From contig NZ_JAGSYG010000002.1 in assembly GCF_025685655.1 (NCBI RefSeq), positions 248,001 through 312,000 of the forward strand: a stretch of DNA of 64,000 nucleotides, written 5' to 3'. Below are positions 18,158-25,401 of this stretch, in pieces; the first letter of the stretch is position 1, and each line of letters begins with the position of its first letter. Source of the stretch: Acidicapsa ligni. GTDB taxonomy: Bacteria > Acidobacteriota > Terriglobia > Terriglobales > Acidobacteriaceae. The notes under the pieces were generated by a model. The model was not told the origin of the DNA. It saw nothing but the letters and a program-made list of their open reading frames with translations, and did not search any database. Made by a program: the position numbers and the translations under genes.

Positions 18158-19048
18158 CTACTGTTCGATCGCTATCTCAATCTTGCGCAAAATGTAGTGG
18201 CGTGTGGAAACTCCGCATTTCGTAAGCGCCTCATCTTCGCAGGCGCGCTCAATCGTGGTCACCGGATTCTCCATCGTCGCGCGCACAATGTGTCCATCCT
18301 TCAGGCTTACGGTCATGTCCACAGTAAATGTCTCGATGCCCACGCCTGCTTCGTACTTGCCGTGCGCATTCTTGGCAATCTGCACCCAATTATTTACGCC
18401 TGCGCTCACCGGCTCTTGCATCCAGGCAGCCTTTAGCGGTACTGCCGGGTCATGTGGCGGCACGTGCTTCACTTCCACCGTGGCAGTCCCACCGATGGCA
18501 TCCACTGACTTCAGAGTCATGTCAAAATCGATTGCGTCCTCGCCCACTATCACACGGGTACCATCCGCCCATGATGACGGCGGCATAGGGTTCTTGAAAT
18601 AAAAATGATCACCAGCTTTTTTCAGCACACCCACCTTACTGGCGAGCCATAGGTCTGTGTAGAAGGTCAACATGTCGGTAACGGGGCCAATCATCTTTGG
18701 GTCCAATTTAGTCAGATCCGGCGCTGATGGATTCTGTTCAGGATCGAGTGTCAACTTCTGTCGAAAGTCCGCAGACGACAAAGCTATGGACGTAGGTTGC
18801 CCAGCGCTTGTCATGTGTATCCACTGGTACTCTTCGAAGAATCGTCCCGCATTGTCCTTCTTAACTACGCCTTCTGCGTCGATCTCGTAGTGCCAGGTTT
18901 CGTTGACGCCTTTCATGTGATACACCAACCTTTCGCCGTCCCGATACTGCCGGTGGAGCGGGTTCGCTATCGCAAAGCCGGCCTGGGCGTTCGAGCATGA
19001 AGGCCACCCGCACAGTGCCAAGAGGGTGAAAGCAACTTGCAATTTCAT
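18158..19048 (-). CDS. Secreted protein of unknown function (DUF3108-like appearance)
   Basis: 296 residues from the ATG at 19048, chosen because MKLQVAFTLLALCGWPSCSNAQA is then a clean signal peptide; an upstream ATG at 19078 would add ten residues. The mature part is a beta-rich sequence starting with YRDGERLVYHMKGVNETWHYEIDAEG, reminiscent of periplasmic lipocalin-like or DUF3108 domains. It contains no catalytic motif I recognise. Two late cysteines (CEDEALTKCG) could form a disulfide. It stands alone between degraded genes. The gene appears intact; the function is unknown. Confidence 0.6.
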   Translation of the reverse strand: MKLQVAFTLLALCGWPSCSNAQAGFAIANPLHRQYRDGERLVYHMKGVNETWHYEIDAEGVVKKDNAGRFFEEYQWIHMTSAGQPTSIALSSADFRQKLTLDPEQNPSAPDLTKLDPKMIGPVTDMLTFYTDLWLASKVGVLKKAGDHFYFKNPMPPSSWADGTRVIVGEDAIDFDMTLKSVDAIGGTATVEVKHVPPHDPAVPLKAAWMQEPVSAGVNNWVQIAKNAHGKYEAGVGIETFTVDMTVSLKDGHIVRATMENPVTTIERACEDEALTKCGVSTRHYILRKIEIAIEQ

Positions 19049-19378
19049 ACCGGCTCCTTGAGCGAAGAGGAAGTGCACTAGCTTTTTTGTAAGCGATGCA
19101 ATAATACGCGAGCCGATCTAACACCGGACACGAGCCCGTTGGGCCTATTGATTGTTGCGGTAGGATCGTCGGCAATTCGGAAATTACCTTTCAGTAACGT
19201 CCAGGTTGCGGGTGATTCGCCTGCAGCGCATTCAAGCACGCTTGAAACTTCTCGAAAACTTACCAATGAATGCATTTGCGATTTGGCACTAACTGAGAGC
19301 TCTAATCCCTTCATGTCTTTATCGATGGCCAAGCCATGAACTTCCTTCACCAGGGATACCAATCACACTAATTCTGAG

Positions 19379-20017
19379 GTGAACATTTCATTATTTTTCG
19401 CAACTGCTCAGAACCTCCGGGGTTTTAATTTGATCTCCACGAACGCCGACGGTATTCACTTCGTTCTGAGCGGGCCGGACAATCACATTCGCAACAGCTT
19501 CGTCACTCGCACTCTCGATGATGCCCTGGCCATCGACTCCATCGATCTCGCCACCGAAGTCAGTAAGAGTGGACCAAGGCAACTCACGGTGCAACGCAGC
19601 TTTTATCGACGCTTTCCGAATGGCACCGCCGTAAACTTTGTCGATCCCTCGACGGCTGAGGAACTGGCTGGCGCTGCGATCGTCTCGCAGAGCCCTGCCG
19701 GTTCCAGTTCGCCCACGCTCAACGGAACCGTCGATCTCACCTTTGACCGCGATCTTCCAACCACCATCGCGGCAGGCTATGGAATGGTCTTCGCCAAGGC
19801 AGAGGATCGCGGCGCCGGATCGAGCATCGAGGGAAATGAAGTCAAGGAAATATCCTTTGGCCGCGGCGTTTATATCGCTGGCGCGGAAGGAGTGAGCGTC
19901 GAACGTAATCGTATCGAGCACAGCAGCAACGCTGGCATCGGGGTTTTTCAAAACGTCACGTCTTATCCTGGCCCTCCAGCCCACGACATCATGATCGCAA
20001 CCTTCAGCGCTCAATAG
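19379..20017 (+). pseudogene. Fragment of a secreted parallel beta-helix protein
   Basis: The reading frame translates as beta-helix coils: GFNLISTNADGIHFVLSGPDNHIRN, then TLDDALAIDS (a GH28/pectate-lyase-like D-D-A turn), and later SFGRGVYIAGAEGVSVERNRIEHSSNAGIGV. There is no signal peptide, and the N-terminal start and C-terminal end of such proteins are missing. The stop comes straight after a coil. Related proteins are secreted polysaccharide-active or dextranase-like enzymes. I read this as the surviving middle of a decayed gene. Confidence 0.55.
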
Positions 20018-20054
20018 GTGCAAACGAGAACTCTCGTCCCTTGACAAGAGCGCG

Positions 20055-20357
20055 TTGACTCTTTTAATGGCGCGTGGCGATGCACGGAATTTCTCTCAAA
20101 TGGACTACGTCTATTTCGATCCAGCTACGGGCGGGGAACTGGCACTGTGGAATCGAGGAATCAACAACACATGGGACGGAAGATTTGTCTTCTGGCTGAG
20201 CCCATTGCATTTCGGATATGACTGGGAACTTGCGATCAAAATCTCTGGGCCGCGCTCTGCCTCTTCTGTCGATTACAGGAGTGCGTATGTATTGGAACCG
20301 ATACCTTGGCAAGAAGTGGAAACGGATCAAAGACCGAACGTATTCGTCGGGAGATAA
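20055..20357 (+). other. Protein-like reading frame, unassigned, possibly a gene remnant
   Basis: About 100 codons translate to a sequence with natural protein composition (NFSQMDYVYFDPATGGEL, WNRGINNTWDGRFVFWLSP) but no start with a ribosome binding site. It follows the beta-helix fragment in another frame. It may be a relic of the same or a neighbouring gene. No family recognised. Confidence 0.3.
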
Positions 20358-20483
20358 CGCTGTACTGGACTGATTTCTGTTGTTTGAGTAAGTCGGGTAG
20401 TGCGGACTTTGTTGAAGAAGAACTTCCTTCGATAGATACTGGGGGCTTTCCGCTATCATTAGGCAGTCGTCAGCCTCCGGGTT

Positions 20484-20537
20484 GTCGATCTCCGGCCTCC
20501 TTCGGTGCTTCGCCAAAAAGACTACCGGGGGAGGCCG
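20484..20537 (-). ncRNA. Structured RNA motif, copy C (minus strand)
   Basis: Read on the minus strand: outer stem CGGCCTCC/GGAGGCCG (8 bp), inner stem CGGT/ACCG, apical loop AGTCTTTTTGGCGAAGC (17 nt), then GAGATCGAC directly after the outer stem. It shares loop and 3' block with copies A and B, while both stems differ in sequence but keep pairing. It points away from the S4 gene, towards degraded sequence, so its partner gene may be lost. Confidence 0.65.
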
Positions 20538-20630
20538 TCTACCCTCTTCTCCCTCCTCAATTCTTAATCGGTACAGTTCGCTGATTGCCACTTGACGTAA
20601 ATATACGACCAAAGTAGTCTGCATTTAAAG

Positions 20631-20683
20631 CAGAGAGCCGTGGAGTCTTTTGGCGAAGCGCCGCGGCCACTCTGGAGATCGAT
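20631..20683 (+). ncRNA. Structured RNA motif, copy A, in the leader of the S4 paralogue
   Basis: Outer stem CAGAG/CTCTG, additional GCC/GGC pairs, inner stem GTGG/CCGC, apical loop AGTCTTTTGGCGAAGCG (17 nt), followed at once by GAGATCGAT. It ends 46 bp before the ATG of the S4 paralogue. The position in a 5' leader suggests a cis-regulatory RNA. It matches no riboswitch class I know. Confidence 0.7.
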
Positions 20684-20729
20684 ACGACGGTGTGTTTCAG
20701 CACATCGACCAGAAGGATGAAACGACGAT

Positions 20730-21353
20730 ATGAGTCAACGAAAGAAGTGGAAGATTCAGCGTGCGCTGGGTCTGGAACTACCAGGTCTGGGCAAGCCCGG
20801 TGCACTCGAAAAACGGAACTACCCTCCAGGGCAGCACGGCAAAGCCCGCAAGCCTAAGCTGTCGCAGTTCGGCGCACAGCTTCGCGAAAAACAGAAACTG
20901 ATCTTCCACTATGGCATTCGCGAGGAGCAGTTGCGACGGTTCGTTCGGAAGGCGAAGAGTCTCCAGCCCAAGAATTGGATCGAGGCCCTGGTTGGTCTTC
21001 TTGAGCGGCGTCTCGACAATATTGTGTTCCGGCTGGGCTTTGCTCGCAGCATGGCGGCAGCGCGGCAGTTGGTCTCTCATGGCCACATCCTGGTGAACGG
21101 TCGAAGAGAGACTATCGGCTCGATGCTGCTTCATCCTGGAGCGGTCATCGAACTCAGTGAGAGAGCCAACCTGTGGGAGACGACACAGAGCGCCCGCAAG
21201 GCTCCGCGGCTGCCGTTGCCATCCTTCCTGCAATTCGAGAGCCCAGAGGGCATGGAACGAGGTGTGCTGCTCTCCATCCCTGATTCACGTCATATTCCAT
21301 TCGAGTTCAACACGAGTCAAGTTGCGGAGTATTACGCAAAGCGCGGCGTTTGA
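20730..21353 (+). CDS. rpsD: Ribosomal protein S4 paralogue lacking all cysteines
   Basis: 207 residues, normal S4 length. The N-terminal S4 domain ([16 protein letters not shown] ... [28 protein letters not shown]) and the S4 RNA-binding domain ([31 protein letters not shown]) are intact. The N-terminus lacks the CxxC...C metal site of cysteine-bearing S4 forms; there is no cysteine in the whole protein. The gene is not in the usual rpsM-rpsK-rpoA operon but sits before a TonB receptor and an exported CbiX-like protein. Cysteine-free ribosomal paralogues often replace zinc-binding ones under metal limitation. That reading is inference; the main rpsD is not in this window. An AAGGA lies 12 bp before the ATG. 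Confidence 0.92.
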   Translation: MSQRKKWKIQRALGLELPGLGKPGALEKRNYPPGQHGKARKPKLSQFGAQLREKQKLIFHYGIREEQLRRFVRKAKSLQPKNWIEALVGLLERRLDNIVFRLGFARSMAAARQLVSHGHILVNGRRETIGSMLLHPGAVIELSERANLWETTQSARKAPRLPLPSFLQFESPEGMERGVLLSIPDSRHIPFEFNTSQVAEYYAKRGV

Positions 21354-21373
21354 CGTAGTTGAGATAGGTACAG

Positions 21374-21460
21374 CAGTCCGATGGGGAGTCTTTTGGCGAA
21401 GCGCCCCTGAAGGATTGGAGATCGACAACCAGGCGGGGTGGTCCGCAATGGACGACCGCC
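21374..21460 (+). ncRNA. Structured RNA motif, copy B, in the leader of the BtuB-like gene
   Basis: Outer stem CAGTCC/GGATTG (21374-21379 with 21412-21417), inner stem GGGG/CCCC, apical loop AGTCTTTTGGCGAAGCG, then GAGATCGAC (21418-21426). A second strong hairpin follows at 21432-21460, with arms GGTGGTCC/GGACGACC (one mismatch) around GCAAT, ending 21 bp before the receptor's ATG. That second hairpin could act as an expression platform. Confidence 0.7.
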
Positions 21461-21481
21461 GCAACCGCGAAAGGTGAGGCG

Positions 21482-23755
21482 ATGCGAAGCGCTGTTTTTC
21501 TTGTTCTATTCATGCCTTTTCTTGCGAACGCACAGAGTGCATCGCAGCACGTGGATGGTCATGTTCTTGACCCCCACGGTTCCGCAATATCTCACGCAGC
21601 CGTTACACTGCGCAACTCGTTAAACGGGGCTGCACAACAAACTGAAACCAATGCCACGGGAGAGTACAGCTTCAACACTGTCTCTCCAGGCGAATATATC
21701 CTTACGGCTTCAGCAACCGGGCTGGCGGCTGCAGTTCGTACAGTGCAAATCAGACAGGGCATCGAGGCAACATCAGCCGACGTTTCTCTCACCGTAGCGA
21801 CGGTGGAGCAGAATGTGACCGTGGTCTCCGCGTCGCGTGTAGAGGAACTGCAGCAGGATTCTCCGCTGCCTGTCGATGTGATCACGCGAGAGCGGATTCA
21901 ACGGACGGGGTTTGAGAATGTAGCCGATGTTCTGAGTGAGTTGCCGGGTGTAGTTACGCGCAACAACGCGTCTTACTCCGGTTCGTCGCAGGAGCAGATC
22001 GACGGCATCGCTTCGCAGGATGTGTTAGTGCTGCAGGATGGTCTGCCGCTGGTTGGAGCTCGGGGGATCAACAGCGGCATCATCGATCTCGACGAGCAGA
22101 ATATCGGGAGGCTGGATCGGGTCGAAGTGGTTCGCGGTGCAGCTTCTTCTCTGTACGGAACAGATGCTATCGGTGGAGTCATCAACCTGATTACGCATGA
22201 GCCGACGCATCCTTTTGAAGGCGGCCTGCGTGTTTCAGGCGGCACCCTCGGCGCTTTCGATGGGGATCTCGATGTGGGCTCGCAATGGAAGAAGCTTACG
22301 GCATTCACCGATCTTGAACTACATCGCATCAACTCATATCCGCTGGTTCCTGGCGATGAAAGCACTATAGGTGCTAACAATCAACGCTACGACGGCCTGG
22401 TGAAACTGGCGTACAGCTTCAACCCGCGTGCTTCGATTGCCTATAGCGGCAATGCTTATCACAACACGGCGGATGGCAAGAGCGCGGATATTACCGGTAC
22501 GGCTGGATCGGGATACGATTACGCCGAGAGCCAGGACAGCACGCAGACGCACGCGCTGATCGGAAATTTCCTTCCTACATCGACGACAGCGGTGCAGGCG
22601 CGAGTGTATGAGGCGCGCTTCGATTCGAACTCGTACTCGAATCCAATCAATGCGGACGGTACTCATGGTGCGCAGTTTGACTACGGCAATCTCTATGAGC
22701 GCTATCACCGCGCAGATGCGACTGCTTCACAACAGATGGGTTCGTGGAACTTTCTTCAGGGTGGGGACGAGTGGGTTCAAGACTCTTATCGCGGCCTTAA
22801 CAGGATCGTTGGTAATGACAACGGCCAACAGATCACGACCAACGATGTATGGCTTCAGGATCGGATTCAGCCGTGGAAGAAGCTCATCATCAACGTGGGG
22901 GGACGGTATGATCACCACTCGCTTTACGGTAATCATGTTGTCCCGAAGATTGGACTTGTCTACAAGATCGACGATCACTGGACTGTTCGTACTGCATACG
23001 GAAAGGGTTTCCGTTCTCCAACCATCGGCGAACTGTATTACCTGCTGCTTCATCCCGAGTACGGTTATCAGGTGATTGGAAATCCGACGTTGCAGCCGGA
23101 ACGCAGCGAGAGCTATTCCGTGGGCGTTGATTACCAGGTGAACCGCTATAGCTTTGGGGTATCACTCTACCGAAACAATCTGAATCACCTGATCAACTAT
23201 GTCATTGCCGGTGCGCCCGCGACGCAAGCGGATCTTGATACGTTGCTTGCACAGTATGGCATTCCGGCATCGTTTGGCGCGGAGCCCGGACTTTATACCT
23301 ATGTGTACACCAATGTCGATCAGGCCTACACGCAAGGGATCAACCTCAAAGGAAGCGTGCTGCTTAACCACAATCTGCGCGTGGATGGCTTCTATGCATA
23401 CCTCGATCCCTACGACGTGACTGACAAACAAACTCTCACGGAACGCAGTCGTAACGCCGGCTACTTTCGCACGGAGTATATTGCTCGACGCCTGGGACTT
23501 ATCGCTAACATCCGAGGTAACTTCTACGGGCGCTGGTTGATTGATGCCGATAGCGGAACACATGAACAGGCTTATGCTTTGTGGAACTTCTACGCCTCGA
23601 AGGATATTACACACGGTATTCAGGCGTATGGAACCATCGACAATCTCGCCAACAGTCGCGACAGCCTTCTCAGGCAAACGTCACCATCGTATGACCGCAC
23701 CGATTACGGAAGAACCTTTCGCATCGGGATGCGCTACACCTTTCCCCACGAATAA
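21482..23755 (+). CDS. BtuB-like TonB-dependent outer-membrane receptor
   Basis: 757 residues. Signal peptide FLVLFMPFLANAQS, then a carboxypeptidase-like Ig domain (VDGHVLDPHGSAISHAAVTLRN, about 20-100). The plug domain starts VTVVSASRVEELQQDSPLPVDVITRERIQRTG and contains VADVLSELPGV and VEVVRGAASSLYGTDAIGGVINLIT. A 22-strand barrel ends in the expected aromatic-rich strand (FRIGMRYTFPHE). Plug and size resemble vitamin B12/metal-chelate receptors such as BtuB rather than Oar-type giants. Energy would come from TonB-ExbBD, not encoded here. Placed after the S4 paralogue and RNA copy B, and before a small protein and a CbiX-like gene, it probably imports a corrinoid or metal chelate. Confidence 0.88.
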   Translation: MRSAVFLVLFMPFLANAQSASQHVDGHVLDPHGSAISHAAVTLRNSLNGAAQQTETNATGEYSFNTVSPGEYILTASATGLAAAVRTVQIRQGIEATSADVSLTVATVEQNVTVVSASRVEELQQDSPLPVDVITRERIQRTGFENVADVLSELPGVVTRNNASYSGSSQEQIDGIASQDVLVLQDGLPLVGARGINSGIIDLDEQNIGRLDRVEVVRGAASSLYGTDAIGGVINLITHEPTHPFEGGLRVSGGTLGAFDGDLDVGSQWKKLTAFTDLELHRINSYPLVPGDESTIGANNQRYDGLVKLAYSFNPRASIAYSGNAYHNTADGKSADITGTAGSGYDYAESQDSTQTHALIGNFLPTSTTAVQARVYEARFDSNSYSNPINADGTHGAQFDYGNLYERYHRADATASQQMGSWNFLQGGDEWVQDSYRGLNRIVGNDNGQQITTNDVWLQDRIQPWKKLIINVGGRYDHHSLYGNHVVPKIGLVYKIDDHWTVRTAYGKGFRSPTIGELYYLLLHPEYGYQVIGNPTLQPERSESYSVGVDYQVNRYSFGVSLYRNNLNHLINYVIAGAPATQADLDTLLAQYGIPASFGAEPGLYTYVYTNVDQAYTQGINLKGSVLLNHNLRVDGFYAYLDPYDVTDKQTLTERSRNAGYFRTEYIARRLGLIANIRGNFYGRWLIDADSGTHEQAYALWNFYASKDITHGIQAYGTIDNLANSRDSLLRQTSPSYDRTDYGRTFRIGMRYTFPHE

Positions 23756-23783
23756 CCGCCTTTAAAGGTTGAAGGGAGCAGCT

Positions 23784-24005
23784 ATGAGCGACATCAACGT
23801 AATTCTTGCGGAGCGAACCGGGACCGGGGCTATTCGGCTTTGCGGTAGCGACTGCATTCACTTAAGCATCGGGCCGGTGACGATTAACATGGCGCCGGAG
23901 TTGTTCGCTCAGGCCGCGGTTCTTGTGAAGCAGGCGATGGAATCGTTATTGGTCATCATGGCCTCCGGAGATCTGAACCAACCACAAAGCTCATTGCCTA
24001 ACTGA
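23784..24005 (+). CDS. Small conserved-looking protein in the metal locus
   Basis: 73 residues from the ATG at 23784, preceded by AAGGGAG. The core GAIRLCGSDCIHLSIGPVTINMAPELFAQAAVLVKQAM has CxxxC followed by H, a possible metal ligand set, then an amphipathic helix. No membrane segment. It lies 28 bp after the receptor gene and 57 bp before the CbiX-like gene, so it is very likely co-transcribed. I do not recognise the family. A role in metal binding or delivery is a guess from ligands and neighbours. Confidence 0.6.
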   Translation: MSDINVILAERTGTGAIRLCGSDCIHLSIGPVTINMAPELFAQAAVLVKQAMESLLVIMASGDLNQPQSSLPN

Positions 24006-24062
24006 AAGCCCAGGGCCTAACTGAAATCTCAATGTCCAATTGAAAGATCGGAGCGTATTACC

Positions 24063-25046
24063 GTGCGGAAAATATTCTTGTTTGTCTTCGTACTATTCTG
24101 CTGCTTTGAGTTAAGCAAGGCTCAGGCGCAGAGTCCTTCTGTACCGGCTGCTGGTGAACCTCATGCGCGTGTCGGAGTTCTGCTCCTGGCGCATGGGGGC
24201 AGCGCCCAGGAATGGAACGAAGAGGTGCGACACGTTGCAGACCAGGTGGACCTTGTGATGCCGACCGAGATTGCTTTCGGCATGGCGACGAGATCTTCAA
24301 TGCAGGCGGCTGTTGACCGTCTGGTGGCTCGTAAGGTCACTGCGATTGTGGCGGTGCCGCTGTTTGTCAGTTCGCACAGCTCTGTGATCGATAGCATCTC
24401 GTATCTACTCGGTTCCCGTTCGGCGGAGCCTGAGGATTTGAAGATGTTTGCGGAGATGGATCATGGCAGTGGCGGCATGGTGATGGACCACGGATCGATA
24501 CGATCAATGCCGCATGATCCGAGCATGACCGCGGAAGCTAGAAAGCCGATTTCTTCACCGGTCCCTATTCGGCTGGCGTCCGCACTCGATCACCATCGGA
24601 TAGTTGCCGACATACTTCGTGACAGAGCTGCCTCTGTCAGCCGTGATCCAGCGCATGAGGTCGTTGTGCTTGTGGCTCACGGCCCGGTTCCGGACAGTGA
24701 GAACAAATTGTGGCTTGACGATATGGCTTTACTGGCAAGCGAGATGGGGCAGCAGAGCCATTACGTTGGAATCGAATGCCTGACACTGCGCGATGATGCA
24801 GATGATCCAGTGCGCAGTGCTGCAACGGAACAGCTCCGCAAGAGAGTCGAGCAGATTAGCAAAGGCGGAAACACGGTGTTGTTGGTTCCGCTGTTGCTCT
24901 CGTATGGCGGCATCGAAGGTGGGCTTCGCAAGCGGTTGGATGGCCTGAGCTATAGGATGCCTTCGCAGGCACTGCTACCGGATAAGCGGATCGTGGATTG
25001 GGTGATCGACACGGCGGCTCTCTCGTCTACGAAGACAGTGCAGTAG
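24063..25046 (+). CDS. Exported CbiX-like (sirohydrochlorin chelatase family) protein
   Basis: 327 residues from GTG 24063, with GGAG upstream. An N-terminal signal peptide (IFLFVFVLFCCFELSKAQA) is unusual, because classical CbiX/SirB work in the cytoplasm. Two CbiX-like halves follow: LLLAHGGSAQEWN with the second conserved histidine in LFVSSHSSV, and LVAHGPVPDSENKLW with a C-terminal LLSYGGIEGGLRKR. Between them, near residues 131-157, lies a His/Met-rich loop (MDHGSGGMVMDHG, then MPHDPSM). The family inserts Co, Ni or Fe into sirohydrochlorin or binds metal. In the periplasm it more likely binds or loads metal or a corrinoid delivered by the adjacent receptor. A terminator-like hairpin follows. 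Confidence 0.82.
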   Translation: MRKIFLFVFVLFCCFELSKAQAQSPSVPAAGEPHARVGVLLLAHGGSAQEWNEEVRHVADQVDLVMPTEIAFGMATRSSMQAAVDRLVARKVTAIVAVPLFVSSHSSVIDSISYLLGSRSAEPEDLKMFAEMDHGSGGMVMDHGSIRSMPHDPSMTAEARKPISSPVPIRLASALDHHRIVADILRDRAASVSRDPAHEVVVLVAHGPVPDSENKLWLDDMALLASEMGQQSHYVGIECLTLRDDADDPVRSAATEQLRKRVEQISKGGNTVLLVPLLLSYGGIEGGLRKRLDGLSYRMPSQALLPDKRIVDWVIDTAALSSTKTVQ

Positions 25047-25114
25047 GAGAGCTATTCCCTGTCTTGAGCGTAGAGGCAGCCTAACCGCGTCGGATCGATT
25101 TATCTTGGAAAAGG

Positions 25115-25148
25115 CTTCCCGCTTGGCCGGGAGGGTTGGGTTTCTTTT
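25115..25148 (+). terminator. Rho-independent terminator after the metal locus
   Basis: CTTCCCG (25115-25121) pairs with CGGGAGG (25128-25134), including one G-T pair, around a 6-nt loop. It is followed by GTTGGGTTTCTTTT. Located 69 bp after the CbiX-like stop codon. Confidence 0.65.
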
Positions 25149-25198
25149 AGCTGAACCCCTGTAATCTGGAGCCGATTGTTCTGGCCAATGGTTTCCGT

Positions 25199-25225
25199 CA
25201 CCCCATTCCTGTAGGGTATGGGGTG
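25199..25225. promoter_or_regulatory. Perfect inverted repeat upstream of the enhancer-binding protein gene
   Basis: CACCCCAT and ATGGGGTG form an 8-bp perfect dyad with an 11-bp spacer, 177 bp before the regulator gene. It could be a transcript hairpin or a protein site; there is no U-tract. Confidence 0.35.
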
Positions 25226-25401
25226 AGCTGCCCGATTGGGGAAATAGCTGGTCGAAGAAACGTACGAATAGGCCACTTAAGTTCCTTTGAGGTGATCTGG
25301 CCATCCCTATCTTGGTCGTAACGGACAAGTGCTGCGTCAATCTCGGACTACAATTTATCCATACGTTCTCCATGCGGAGAGGCGTTGAGAAATGAGAACT
25401 G

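Noticed and set aside
20570-21481. Cobalamin riboswitch upstream of the BtuB-like receptor
   Set aside because: Gene context suggests it, but the B12-box and the conserved core were not found on either strand; a different repeated motif occupies the leader.
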